Shown here: positions 48,401-60,003 of the stretch, one piece after another
How positions within the stretch are numbered: the first letter of the stretch is position 1
How the letters are laid out: the number at the start of each line of letters is the position of its first letter
Assembly (NCBI RefSeq): GCF_018446385.1
Contig: NC_055992.1
Coordinates: forward strand, 16,400,877 to 16,464,876
Origin: Zingiber officinale
Lineage: Eukaryota > Streptophyta > Magnoliopsida > Zingiberales > Zingiberaceae
DNA: 64,000 nucleotides
Reading direction: 5' to 3'
Program-made: the position numbers and the translations under genes
Notes under the pieces: model-generated
What the model saw: only the letters and a program-made list of their open reading frames with translations
The model's database searches: none
Told to the model about the DNA's origin: nothing

Positions 48401-51400
48401 AAAATGTTTCCAACAAACAAATCCATGCATTTCCTTAGACAACTTGAGCAAAGGATGAATAAAGTTGCCCAAAGGGTAATGTAAGGGAGAAATAAGAGTG
48501 GAAGTAAAACGAGGAAGAAGAAGAATTAGAAGAGGAGACTTATCTCCTGTGTGTCTCGCCGAAGAAGACAAAGCAGCATCACACAAGAAGACAGAAGGGA
48601 CTGCCACTGTTTCAGGAGAGGGGTTGCTCACATTGTTGGGAGGGGGCATATATAAATTTTATATATATGCTAATAAGTTTTTAAAAAAATTGTCCTCTTT
48701 CTAGTGTCCAAAATTTGTGTCCCTTTTGACTTGTCTTGGATCCATTCTCGTCTTGGATACTTGTGTTTGTATGAGTTTGAGTAATATAAGTTGTTGATCT
48801 ACTAGTTGCCTAAGATGCTAATTTAATGAGCTCAAACAAGATCATTGATACCGAAGAAGAGTTTTACTTAAATGTTAATAAGAAATTTACTAGAAATATT
48901 GGGAGTTATTGCTAGTAATTGTTCTACTCAACTTCCTTCATGTTATCCATCTTTGATGTCTACAAAATAAAGACATGAACCACTTATGCATGTTTCATTT
49001 CACAATTCATAGGCTTCTGATTGGTGTGTCATCTAGCTGGATATTTAATGCATAATGGACATTTTAGGACTACTATACGTAAAATGCATTAACTTTCTTT
49101 GGTGTATGTATGATCTAGAGCACATGCTTGCTCAATAAACAGATGTTCTTACATTTTTTTTGTTGATGCAGCTGCTATGCTAATGCAGTTCTCCAGTGTT
49201 TGGTATTTACTCGGCCATTGACTGCATATCTTCTCGAAGGTTTTCATTCTAGAATATGTATGCTCATACCCTATTTCTATTTTTAATTTTTTTGTTAGGC
49301 TTGAAGAATGACCTTTTAAATATATTTTGTACAATTATTGTAGGTTCAAAGCAGGAATGGTGTTTTACATGCGAACTTGAAAACCTTGTGAGGAATGCAA
49401 AGGAAGGGAAGTCTCCTTTATCTCCAATTGGAATTCTGTCTCATTTGCAGAACAGTGGAAGTAAGTTTGGTCATGGACAGCAGGAAGATGCCCATGAATT
49501 CTTAAGGTGAGTTTAAATGCCATTATGCCCTACAAAGTTGCTGAATACTAATCCTCAGTTACCTGGATTCTCTCATCTGATTGAAGCCAATATGATTAAT
49601 GTTGAGATAAACACCATGAGCATAGTGTTATGGTATGCACATAAAATCTATCATATGGCTATGTATTTTTCATTTTTTTAGCATAATTGGTTATTATTAT
49701 CCTAGCGCATGAAAATAGCATTCTCTTGTAAAATTTGGGTCATAAATTCATGATTTGTAATGACTAAATCTAGATGATGAATCATGAATGTTGATATGAA
49801 CTCTATGAGCCTACATTGTATTTTTTTATTTACTATTTTCATTCTCTTCGATAATACTCTATTTATAAATTTGGATCACTGAGTCATGATTTGGATCTGT
49901 TTGCTTGGTTTCTTGTGCTGTGGTTCTTTGGATGCAAAATGTTGGTATTGCTTTGTGAATACTTTTTCTTCTTATTTAAGCTTCATAATTTATGAAAAGA
50001 ATAAATCATGAAATAAATCTACGATACATTCTAGAGACAGTTCCAATTCTACTCAATTAAGGTTTTATGTTTTGCATGTCTTTCTCATGCTACTTGGCTT
50101 AACATCTGACTCTTATGCTGCACCACAAATTAGGGCAATGGTCTTTCCACACATGGGGATGTACAGTGTGAGTTAATGTTTCTCACTTCCATGGTAATTA
50201 AAGTCGTGATTTGGTTGTAATGTCGACTCCATGCACTTGTGGGCTTGGACCAAGCCTAGGTCAAGAGAAGGATAAATGAGAAGATTTTAGGATTAAGAAC
50301 AGAAGGATGTGAGCCTGGAGAAGTTGAAAGCAGAAGCTGGTGAATATAGATGACAAAATGAGGTGGTTTTCCAATACATGTCCTTTTGAATGCCTCCAAG
50401 AAGGATTCGGCTCCAAAGTACTTCAACAAATGTAATCATGATCTGACAAGTGTCTTAACTAACACATAGCAAATATAGCAATATATTAATATATGCATTT
50501 GTATTCATGAATATATAATATAGTATAATATACACCTTTATTTTTTAACTCATGTCAGAGATTAATATTTGATACTATCAATTTTCAGTAGCATAAAATC
50601 ACATGTAGTGTTTAAAGTTGCTTAAACACATTGAGCATACATCATAACTAGTTAGAAATCATTGGTAATGAACTTTACAAGAAGCATTTGTATTATATTT
50701 TCTACTATATTCTAAGGTATATATCTTAAGATTTCACTGAATTATAGACTTATGGTCTTAAAATCCAATTCAAAGGTTCAAGTATATAAATCCTCATTTG
50801 ATCATATCTAGGAAACTGAGTCTTGATTGTCCTTCTCCTCCCTATTTGGTCCTGTTAGAATTTAACTTTTTTGTGTTTGGTTTGCTAAACTAAATACGTA
50901 CGTTGTGGAGTATCCTGTATTACAAAGTACTTCGCAAACTGAATTTCTGCAATTATAAAATATTTGATCTCAAGATGTCCTTTAGCAATTAAACATTTCC
51001 TTTTCTTAAATGCTAAGTAGGCATCTATTGAGTGTTCTATGTCAGGTATGCTATTGAAGTCATGCAGTCTATTTGCTTAAAGGAAGCTGTAGCAAAAGCA
51101 GATGGATTATTGGCAGAGGAGACAACACTAATACAACAAACTTTTGGTGGCTATCTGCAATCCAAAGTAACTTAGTAGATTAGCTTCATGTGATAATTAA
51201 CAGTTGTATTTGAAATTCTAATCTTGTTATTAAAACTGGATATGGTTAATGGTGGATGATAAATATGCAGTTACGATGTGCTAGATGCAAGGGCAAGTCT
51301 GAACATTGTGAACGGATGATGGATCTTACTGTTGAGATAGGTGGCGATATTTCAACTCTTGATGAAGCACTACTTCGTTTTACATCATCAGAAACTTTGG

Positions 51401-52936
51401 ATGGGGAAAACAAATATAAGTGTGACAGGTTGATTTTTTTCATGGTTTATAAATGATTGTGCTGAACATGACCGTTCTCTATGGTCAATCTATTAATTTT
51501 TGTTGGATGAAATGTTTCTATACATTTTAAACAGTCTTCTTTGGATGGTTCATTCCTTTTACTTTTAAGAAAAATTCAATTATTACTTGATTCCTAATGT
51601 GCATGATGATTCTGGCTGACAGATGCAACTCCTATGAGCGAGCAAAAAAGAAATTGACAATATTGGAGGCTCCTAATGTCCTCACCATTGTGTTGAAAAG
51701 ATTTCAGGTAATGAATCATAAAATCATTTTTCTGTTTGACATTCAGGATTTGGTTCAGCAAGAGTTTTGTTTTCTTGTGTTTTGTAACTCTCTGGTGGTA
51801 TTGTTACAGTCTGATAATTTTTGCAAGATCAACAAAGCTATCCAGTTTCCTGAATATCTCGATTTAGCACGTTATATGAGTGGCGATGACAAATCCCCTG
51901 TTTATCGGCTTTATGCGATAATTGTTCACTTGAATGTCACTAACACTTCCTCTTCTGGTCACTACATCTGCTATGTGAAGGATAGACAAGGCATGTGGTA
52001 TGAGATTGATGATAGCAAGGTATATTCTATTAATTCCTAATCTGCTTGCTTTGCTTTTTGACAAAATTGACTGTGGCATTTAATAGAGGTGTAGACTTTT
52101 GTTAGAGTTATCTGAATTCCGTATCAACTCTTTCAATTTGATTTGGTATTGGAATAATTCCATTTAATATGCCTTGTTAGTCAATATAAGATGATGAGTA
52201 TGCCTGTTAGATAATTGAAAAGTAAATTCTTGAAATTGTCCATAGCATATGATTTCTGACCTGTAAAATGTGTCGGTTTTTTCTTCATAAAATGGTGGTA
52301 TATATATCTACATAACCAATGTCCTGGTTTCATTCATCTCAACGTTTTATTGGTACAGGTAAAGCCTGTGGACATCGAGAAGGTTTTGTCAAAAGGTGCA
52401 TATATGCTTCTTTATTCCAGGTGAGTAAAATTGACTGAAGCTGCATTTTCATTTTCAAGTTTTCGGAATTCTGAGTTAAATATGTCTTTCTAACTAGGTG
52501 TTTGCCTCGTGCTCCAAGTTCTGTGAGGAAAGCGAGGGCTCATGAGTTTGTACAACAAGCAAGGAAGATCACAAGGGACAGTAAAGGAAAGCCTGGTGGC
52601 TCATTAGTTTCTGACTATGGGGAATACTTATATCCATATCGATCAGATCTCTATGGTCACCAGAATGATTCTGCCAGTGACAATTCTTCACTCTTCGATG
52701 AAAGCTCCACTTGCAGTACAGTGAGCACAAAGGAGTCGACGACCACAGAAGACTTGTGGGAGCACATGTCTGGTGAATCAGACTGTGTCAGCCCCAGTAG
52801 CCCCATGAGAATCTCTGAGAATTATGATGGATTTACTCGCTCTCGGCATTCCTCCAAAGCAGATGTCACGATGCCAGTTACAGATCCTGGACAAAATACT
52901 AGTTCCTCAGGAAGGAAATTGATCAGATGGTGGTAG
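39443..52936 (+). CDS. UBP15-like: Ubiquitin-specific protease, UBP15-like, with MYND zinc finger
   Basis: Cysteine protease that removes ubiquitin from proteins; the related Arabidopsis UBP15 promotes cell proliferation and organ size. Eleven exons with GT-AG introns: 39,443-39,762; 45,227-46,199; 46,286-46,374; 49,172-49,239; 49,344-49,506; 51,046-51,166; 51,271-51,428; 51,623-51,707; 51,810-52,019; 52,359-52,420; 52,498-52,936. Together they encode 895 residues, the usual size. A TAG directly before the ATG fixes the start. Residues 9-28 form a membrane segment; the MYND finger is 87-124 (CAVC ... [20 protein letters not shown]), split by intron 1. The serine-rich linker spans about 125-430. 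The USP domain runs 433-750: Cys box GLTNCGNSCYAN with Cys462, [10 protein letters not shown], a CxxC/CDRC zinc site, His box GHYICYVKD with His710, and DDSK. All catalytic residues are present. The 5.46-kb intron 1 and 2.8-kb intron 3 contain LTR insertions. Confidence 0.93.
42238..43882 (-). mobile_element. Solo LTR, Sirevirus-like, in intron 1
   Basis: About 1.65 kb. The start has the G-run plus GGTGAGTAGC block and a downstream GCAGCGGAAT block, both matching element D's LTR start layout, and the end is ATTGCACCAACA. Between them is a cluster of CCAATCGATTGG and CGATCGATC palindromes (about 42,715-43,030), then GGTCAACCTTGACC repeats and a 30-bp tandem repeat. No pol or gag. Orientation (by comparison with element D) is opposite to the UBP gene. 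No clear target duplication. Confidence 0.68.
43370..43660. repeat. 30-bp tandem repeat inside the intronic LTR
   Basis: About eight degenerate units based on TGGCTTCACTCACCAGGAC followed by TTCTACCTGCC. The best units at 43,500-43,560 are nearly identical, the outer ones diverged. Confidence 0.75.
47099..48357 (+). mobile_element. Solo LTR in intron 3 of the UBP gene
   Basis: A 1.26-kb stretch from TGTTAGTGCAATCATG to CACATCAACA, flanked by TTCCA (47,094-47,098) and TCCCA (48,358-48,362), a 5-bp duplication with one difference. It contains TCAGTTGATTGG / CAGTCGACTG-type palindromic sites (47,640-47,830) and the block CACGAGGTTTTTCCACCTCTG (split: CACGAGGTTTTT, CCACCTCTG; near 48,090), like the LTR region at 7,955. 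The insertion enlarges the 2.8-kb intron between exons 3 and 4. Confidence 0.62.
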
Positions 52937-53335
52937 AGCGGGGGTCGATTTTGTATTCTGACGATAGTGAACATAGTAGGAATTTTAGTGAACATTGTAG
53001 GATTGTAGAGATTGACGACAATAGGCAACATGAGGGGAATACTGATGTATTATGGAGAAGATCTGCACAGGAGCCAACTCCCCAAACATTTGTTTGATCC
53101 GTTTGGGTTGTAGAGAAATGTATACAGGTCTAATTTCGGCCATTGCAAATTAAGTGGAAGGAAAAGAAGAGCCTAGGATTTTAATTTACTTTTGATTTTC
53201 TTATAACCTTTGTTTTCATGTATATTACAGTAAAATGGTGATTTCCTCACCTCACCCTAATTCTTCCGAGACTGTCTGATATGATTTGGAAAGGAGATAA
53301 ATGACCTTTTACATGGGAGCCAAATGATTTTCATT
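52937..53335 (+). other. 3' UTR region of the UBP gene
   Basis: No coding potential. T-rich and A-rich blocks follow the stop at 52,934-52,936. Several ATTACAG/TAAAATGG and ATAACC stretches could hold the polyadenylation site (near 53,200-53,250), but none is a perfect AATAAA. Confidence 0.4.
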
Positions 53336-53530
53336 CATGATTTATTATATGATGATAAAAAGATGAATATGCTCGTCCTCAGTATCTCTATTAATTCATC
53401 TCAGGATCAATACGGAGAAAGTAAATTACAGACGACTATTAATCTTTGGAATAATGACTAACACATAATGAAGATATTTACCTCGGTTATGTCATATTCA
53501 TGATGTATTATAGAAACATGACATGGAAGT
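53336..53530 (-). repeat. SINE-like dispersed repeat, copy 2
   Basis: Aligns with 38,345-38,590 in the same orientation: ATGATAAAAAGATGAATA, CTCAG, ATACGGAGAAAGTAAATTAC, then TGGAATAATGACTAACACA. Roughly three quarters of positions agree in the shared blocks. Ends are not fixed. Confidence 0.55.
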
Positions 53531-54419
53531 ACTCTTTTCCATTCATGCTTGTACTAAATTCTTTGTTATTTGATATGGCTTGGATCCACAAGTAAAGGGA
53601 CCGGAATAGATAATAGTCAAAAGTTTAAAGTAGAACAAAGATTGAGGAACTTGCCCGGTGGAAGTTCCCCATCTTGCTCAGCTCTCCGTTTAGTTAGATA
53701 GTTACAAGGTTCTCCTCCCCATTTCATCTCGATCGGGCTTTTTGCTTAGTCAGATATTTATGTGACTTTGCTCTGCATTTCATCTCAACCGGATAATGTC
53801 GATCGGATATGTTCTCAGGAGCCCTATGTCCAGCCTGTCAATTACTTACAAGGCTCAACTCCCTCTCCCTTAAAATACTATCATAACTCATTCACTCCTC
53901 ATAAGAGACTAGTTCCTGTTCGTGACACATCTTCTTACTAGTAACCCAATAAATCTCTCAAGCCTATGAGTTTATTTTACTATTAATACACTACATGAAT
54001 TTATTTTAAAAAATCAGAAGAAGATTATATCTTTGTACGTATACATAATACTCACTCGTACCTATGACTGTAGAATACTGTATATAGAAATTATATGAGG
54101 TTTATAAAAAAGTTCCTCTCCGTTAACACAAGTATGCAAATTCATTGCCTCTCTTCCTTTACGCCACTCTTGTTTCCGGATCTTGGAACCCCTGCTTACT
54201 GACGGTTTTTCTCCTCGGCATATTAGTGCTCACAGCGTCAAACACCTCACCGGCTCTCCACTTCCTGACGGTATCACTGCCATTTCCCATTCAGTTCATT
54301 CTTCTGCTCCAGCCTCATCTCTCTTCTCCTCCTTCCCTCAACTGAACACCCCTCTACGTGCTCAATTATATTGGTCTCCACCTCTTAAACCTCAGAGACC
54401 TCTACAATTCCCTCGCGGC
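53531..54419. other. Upstream region of the AHL gene
   Basis: No gene. From 53,690 to 53,830 is a diverged direct repeat of about 60-65 bp (TCTCGATCGGGCTTTT versus TCTCAACCGGATAATG, each after CCCATTTCA/TGCATTTCA), of unknown class. The AHL promoter and 5' UTR lie in the right half; CT-rich sequence precedes the start codon. A TATA-like TATATAGAAATTATA is at 54,073. Confidence 0.4.
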
Positions 54420-55283
54420 ATGAAGGACGACAGACCACCCTTTCAGCAGCGTTATCTCCATCAACAACAACGACAGAGTAGTTTCTGCCGTGAAGTAGCC
54501 AGTAACCAGAGCAGCGGCGTGGCGAAGAGGCCGAATCCCGACGTGGAGTCCAAGGAGAAGGCAGGAGATGAGTCGAACATCGAGGTGGCCAAGCGGCCGC
54601 GTGGACGGCCGCCAGGGTCCAAGAACAAGCCCAAGCCGTCCGTCGTCATCGAGCGCGAGGCCGAGCCCGCCGCCGCCATGCGACTGCACGTGCTCGAGAT
54701 CCCCTCCGGCCACGACGTCGCCGACTCGCTAGCCGCTTTCTGCCGCCGCCGCAACCTCGGCCTCTGCGTTCTCTCCGGCACCGGCGCCGTCTCCGACGTC
54801 GCTCTGCGCCAGCCCCACGGAGGCATGGCGGCCGAGGGGGCGGCCACGATCACTTTCCGCGGCCGCTTCGAGATCCTCTCCGTCTCGGCCACCTTCCTCC
54901 CGCAGGCGATGGCTGTTCTGTCTCCTGCCGCCCGGGGTGCAAGCATCTCGATCTGTCTCGCGGGACCGAGGGGGCAGGTGGTGGGCGGAACGGCGACCGG
55001 GCCTATGGTGGCCGCAGAGACGGTGGCGTTGGTGGTGGCAGCATTCGCAAACCCGACCTTCCACCATCTCCCCGCCGAAGACGGCGAGTCAGTCTCTGCT
55101 CCCTTCTCCAGCGGCGGTGGAAGCCAAATGCAGGAGCACGACCAGCACGCGTACGCCCAGCGGCGCCGCCAAGGGCCAGCGGCTGAGTTGACCGGCTTGT
55201 TTATGTACAGAAACCACGTGCCATCGGACGCGATTTGGCCACCCATCCCACCACAACCTCCCCCATTCTACATGTCTAATTAA
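54420..55283 (+). CDS. AHL: AT-hook motif nuclear localised protein (AHL, PPC/DUF296 domain)
   Basis: Plant chromatin-binding regulator; family members bind AT-rich DNA at nuclear matrix regions and control growth and flowering, acting as PPC-domain trimers. The intronless gene encodes 287 residues. The start is the first in-frame ATG (MKDDRPPFQQ). One AT-hook is at residues 59-72 (RPRGRPPGSKNKPKP), with the R-G-R-P core and the GSKNKPKP tail of type-I hooks. The PPC domain spans about 87-218: MRLHVLEIPSGHD, GLCVLSGTGAVSDV, the core GRFEILSVSATFLP, and CLAGPRGQVVGG. In the core the usual GTF is ATF here. The C-terminus is Pro-rich (PPIPPQPPPFYMSN). One AT-hook and no introns place it in the type-I, clade-A group. 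Very GC-rich coding sequence. Appears intact. Confidence 0.94.
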   Translation: MKDDRPPFQQRYLHQQQRQSSFCREVASNQSSGVAKRPNPDVESKEKAGDESNIEVAKRPRGRPPGSKNKPKPSVVIEREAEPAAAMRLHVLEIPSGHDVADSLAAFCRRRNLGLCVLSGTGAVSDVALRQPHGGMAAEGAATITFRGRFEILSVSATFLPQAMAVLSPAARGASISICLAGPRGQVVGGTATGPMVAAETVALVVAAFANPTFHHLPAEDGESVSAPFSSGGGSQMQEHDQHAYAQRRRQGPAAELTGLFMYRNHVPSDAIWPPIPPQPPPFYMSN

Positions 55284-56003
55284 TTACTCCTCGCCCTTTT
55301 CCTACTTTTCCTGCACCTCGAAGAGTTCAAGACTTCCATTTGTTATTTAATTAGAGTTGATTGGATTGTCATGGTCACAGCATCGTTGTTGAGGAAGAAT
55401 ATAAACAAGCCACAGCATTGTTGATCGGACGCCCCATTTAATAATCTCTCTCTATTTGAGAAATGCATGCGCAATGGATGTAGACCAAGTAAAATGGCGT
55501 CGGGCAGCGACTGGGGAGGCGTAAGACCATCTTTGGCACCTTTTCCGTGGATATTTTAGGAGAAAAGGAATGGAGTGCTATGGAGATCTAGCAAAACATG
55601 CATGAATGAATGGTTAGGGTGTGCTCGTCAGACTTCAGGTGGGGCTTAGCAGAGCGATACAGTAGGCGCAGCGATACGCATGCGATCTGTTCCTTGATGG
55701 ATCACTTTTCTCTTTCTCTCTCTAACCGGATCTTCTTCCTATCTACTGACATCAGTACCCTCTCTGAGTACTAGTTCTGCAGGGGTGTGCACTTTTTGAC
55801 TCGAGAAGGAATTGGCTTCACTGCGAGGAAGAAAAGTGAAAGACGAGCATTGGCTGCTTCGGAGTAACAGAATCTGCTTTTCCTGGAGAAATCGGAGGGT
55901 TGCGCTTTTTAGCTGAACGTAACCAGGTCGAGGAAAGTAAAGGCAGTGAAGTGAGATCACACGAACACGGCACCTTTTTCAGCTCCCGTTCCTTCTCCAC
56001 CTT
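55284..56003. other. Intergenic region after AHL, no gene seen
   Basis: AHL 3' UTR for the first 100-200 bases, then unique-looking sequence with CT-rich (55,700-55,725) blocks. No protein or RNA gene is recognised on either strand. Confidence 0.4.
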
Positions 56004-56017
56004 CTTTCTTACTTTAC

Positions 56018-56239
56018 CAATTGCAAAAGGCGAAACCCTCGCCCTTAGGGCCCCCGCCGCACCATGCCCAGGGTCATCACGAGGGAGGTAAATCACGATA
56101 GCTCGGTGGCAAGTACGCAGTGGGCCGAGACTTTTTGCACAGAGATAGGGAATAAATCCCCGTTGCCCTGCGGACTCGAACCCATGTTCTCAATGGCAAA
56201 CTTCCACGCCTTTACCAGCCGAGATAACCCCGTGGGGCT
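56018..56239 (-). mobile_element. tRNA-derived SINE, complete copy
   Basis: Read on the minus strand: GCCCCACGGGGTTATCTCGG (A-box region), B box GGTTCGAGTCC, then CTCGGCCCACTGCG, GTGATTTACCTCC, ACCCTGGGC and a short T-rich tail. It is flanked by a perfect 14-bp direct repeat CTTTCTTACTTTAC (56,004-56,017 and 56,240-56,253), proving insertion by target-primed reverse transcription. About 222 bp. The 3' block GTGATTTACCTCC is shared with the repeats at 38,345 and 53,336. Confidence 0.82.
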
Positions 56240-56253
56240 CTTTCTTACTTTAC

Positions 56254-57235
56254 TTACTTTACCAAGCATGGCCAGTGAGATGCAGAGGAAGCCTCTCAGG
56301 CAAGCAAACAATCAGGCAGGCAAAGCTGTGTGTGACAGAGGGCACAGACACATGCAGGCCTGGCTTTGCTTCCAAGATCATCTCTGGCTCAGACAGATTC
56401 AGAATAGACTTCTCTTTGCAGGAGGGCTACCGTGGTTGTTGGATCCCACCTCACATGCATGCCGGCATTCAATTGTGACAGCGGGCCTGACCTTAGCTTC
56501 CCAGGGATCATGTGATGCTCCCGAGCAGAGCAGTGTCGCGCCGGCCCAAGGCGACGTGTGGGTGCCATTGCAAACACTCATTCTCCAGGCCTTTAAAACG
56601 AGGAGCATCTCGTCCTAATTTGTTTCTCCACTTGTATATACGCTAATGCCCAAGGCTCCTGCAGCTCGAATTTGATTAGATTTTGTTAACAAAAAGAACA
56701 TAATAGGAGGTCTCATAATAATTTTCACATTTCATTAATAAAATATTAACTTAAGCAATGATTGAATCAATTATATTTAATGTGGCGGAATTCTATAATC
56801 TCCGCGTGTCTTGTGTGGCTAAAAGTCACGTTCATGGTCAAACTCAAGATGGATCAAATATGACTTAGACGGAATTCGACTCAACTGGATAAGATTTGGC
56901 TCCCAACACGGATACCCTTTATGACTCTGTCTTAATCATTAGATTCGACATCTTATCTCGGTCTTCGATCTGGCATCCTGTTTCAGCCTCAGATACTATC
57001 TCGCTTATCTCGGTCTCAAATTCCGGCATTCTATCATGGCTCCATATCTCAACATCTTGTTTCGGCCTCAGATCTCGACATCATTTCTCGACCTCAGTGG
57101 CCAACATCCTCCATGCCTCGGCCACACATTCCATCATCTACTTTGTCTTAGCCTCAGTTGTCGACTTCATCTATTCTCAAACTCACTCAACATCGACGTT
57201 ATTTCTTACTCATCCTTGGAGCGGACCCACACGAA
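56254..57235. other. Intergenic region, no gene seen
   Basis: About 1 kb. The left half (56,270-56,630) is GC-moderate without recognisable protein or microRNA sequence; the right half (56,920-57,200) carries loosely repeated TCTCGGTCTCAGAT-like blocks suggestive of worn transposon DNA. Nothing firm. Confidence 0.4.
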
Positions 57236-58945
57236 TGTTAGCAATTTCGAGTCGCAAAAATCGTTTTTTGCATTACGGATACCTCGAAACTAGCCACGGA
57301 TCCGTGCGAAGATATATAAATAAAATTCATGTACATGTTTGTCTACAGTAGATCTACCTTAGATCTACATGAAAAGATTTTTACCCTTGTAGCGAAGCCC
57401 TTCGTTTATCCCACTTGTCCAAAAGGTTGTCGAATCTCGTAGAGTGTCAAGTGTACACTCCTCTATACGTATCCACACGGACAAAAGGTGGAGAACCACT
57501 TAGAGTGTGCTAGCACCCTTGAGAGGTCTCGGTAATGGAGGAGAGGGAGAGAAGAAGAAGAGAGGAAGAAGATGATGCCTTGAATTCACACCCCTTGAAT
57601 TCACTTAATGTGGCTGACCACTCTTGAGAGGTTTTAAACTTCCATGTAATACCAAGAGTCATGGCTCTTGGTCTTCCTCATGAGGTGGCACACAATGATG
57701 TAGCCTTGATGATGTGGAACATCATCATTGGCCAGCCAGCCCATGCCAAGTCACAATGAAATGACATTTGGTTAAGTCAAACTTGACCCTTCATCTTTCC
57801 TCTCAAGTCAAGTCAAACTTGACCTCTTATCTTCCATGGTTGATCAAATCTAACCTTTGATTCAAGTCAATTTAATTTAATGAATCTCTATTCATTGAAT
57901 TAAATTGACTTAATGAATCATAGTCTAAATTAGACTCATTCAACACATGAATCAAATTGAGTCCAACTCAATTAGTATAATTTGGATTACTCATAATCCA
58001 ATTTGGTTCATCACATGAACCTAATCCTCTTGGTCCATCATATGAACCTAATCTCCATCTAATTGCCCTTTATGTGTGACTCTATAAGTTCTTGTAACGT
58101 TGACAATGCTCCTAAACCCATTTAGAAATATAAGTAATGAGCGGTATCTAGCAACACATCATTACTACCCAAGTTACAAGAATGTTGAGATCCAACATCA
58201 CCATTGTGGCTACTAATTGTGACCCTCACAATATGTGACAATGTCCTTCTATTCTCGACATCTAGATTGATCAATTGAGGCATAGACCGTATCGTCCTCT
58301 AATCAATTTATGTCTTGAACTCCAAGTAGACTCACTCTAATCAAATGAGCTCAATATCTCATATTGACTCATTTGGGCATGACCATGCACTTAGTGGTCT
58401 CACTCTATCAAGAATCATGATGTCACTCCCGTCATATAGAAGGGATAGATCTCATCTACATCACTTACATCCCTCCGCATAATTTGTTATATACCCAGTA
58501 GTCACCTTTATAGTCCACCCATTTACGGGTGACGTTTGATGAGGCCAAAGTATGCAACTCCTTATGTAAGGAACCATAGTGACTTCAGGTCTAAGGACTG
58601 ATAGTCATACTAATAGTCACATGAGAAAATATATGATACTCATATAACGATCCATGATACTTTCTCATGGCGGGTCATTCAGTATATATTCTCCAATGCA
58701 TACCCATGTGTCAACTTGATATCTAATATCCATGACTTATGAGACCAAGTCATCCAGTTGACCTACATGCTAATCTCAACGCATTAACATTGTCCCTGAA
58801 TGTTAATACCTGACTAGGAATAATTTAGAGTAGTGTTCTCTATATCATCTCATCATCAATTCAACCAATCGATTGATATAGATATGAACCTTCTACTAAA
58901 GGATGTTATTATACTTAGTTATTTGACACTAATACAAGTAAGTAT

Positions 58946-59947
58946 TGCTGGAACCCCAAGGTTGTTTTGGTGTGATCAATAAGTTAAATTAGGTCCTGTG
59001 TGTTTTTAACCTAGTGTCTAAGTGTGCAGGAGCTTAGGAGCACAGGTAGTCGAGCGGAAGACGCATCCAGCGAGAAGGACGGCACACAATGCATCCGATG
59101 GACGAGGCGCTGCGAAAGAGTACACCGGCGGATGAGAAGGAAGCGCGCGGTGGTTTCGAGGGATGAAAGCCGGAGCGGAAGATTGCTCGGGGAGCAAGAG
59201 ACGCAGCTAGCGAGAAGGACGACATGCGGTGCGTCCGAGGGACGAAGACTGCGGATGAGTACGTCGGTGGATGAGAAGGAAATACGCGGCGATTCCGAGG
59301 GACGAGAAGCCGGAGGGAAGTCCGCTCGAGAAGACCGGAAGTTGGGTTCAGGTGAGGCCTTTTCCGGATGGTAGAGATCACCCAAGCGAGCGGATCCGGA
59401 GGAGAAGAACCGGACCGAGGCGGGACTAAACCAGAGAAGAGATCCCGGATGAAAAAGTCAACACCTATTGACTTTGGGCTCCGGGGCGCTCGGAACCCTT
59501 CCGGGCGCCCGAACCTTAATTTTGACCAGGATCACGATTTACGCGATCTGAACGTTAGGGGATAAAGTTTTATCCTCCCAGGGCGCTAGGAACCCTTCCA
59601 GGCGCCCCGACCAAGGCTATAAATATAGCCTTGGTCCAGAAGCTTTCCATCAATTCAGAACAATTCATTGTAACAACACTTGTACGCTCTCTCTAGTTTA
59701 GCTTCTCTAGTTGTGCACTTCACTGCTATAAAAAGGCTTCTCCGCAGAAGGAGATAATAGTACGACATCTTCCTTGGATTAACAACCTCCCCGGTTGTAA
59801 CCAAGTCAACTCTGTGTGAGCATTTTACTTTCTGTTTTCTGTTTACTTTATTTGATGCAAGTATTCTATTGAAAGTTCGAGAAGAGTTTTTTGTTTTATT
59901 TTACAGGGCTATTCAACCCCCCTTCTTGCTGGCCCAACGGTCCTACA
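58946..59947 (+). repeat. 5' LTR of element E
   Basis: 1,002 bp, TGCTGGAACCCC to GGTCCTACA. Contains repeated GAGGGACGA units (about 59,090-59,300), a CCGGGCGCCCG-type palindrome cluster (59,480-59,605), and TATAAATATAGCC (59,618), probably the TATA box. Confidence 0.9.
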
Positions 59948-60003
59948 AGTGGTATCAGAGACGAGACGCTTCAGGAGGACTAACCGCCGAATGAAGCAAC
60001 GAG

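Noticed and set aside
54183-54419. Upstream extension of the AHL frame
   Set aside because: Begins with TTG and has no in-frame ATG before 54,420; the sequence resembles a 5' UTR.
54461-55246. 261-codon open frame on the minus strand opposite AHL
   Set aside because: Shadow frame of a very GC-rich gene; arginine/proline-rich composition with no domain.
56160-56239. tRNA-like boxes on the minus strand (GGTTCGAGTCC)
   Set aside because: Part of a complete SINE with T-rich tail and 14-bp direct repeats, not a tRNA gene.
56270-56630. Possible microRNA or small gene after the SINE
   Set aside because: I compared it by eye with common plant microRNAs and found no match; no protein motif in any frame.
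59011-59385. Overlapping open frames in both strands of the element E LTRs
   Set aside because: They lie in a GC-rich repeat-bearing LTR, have no domains and occur again at 62,256-62,792 in the other LTR.
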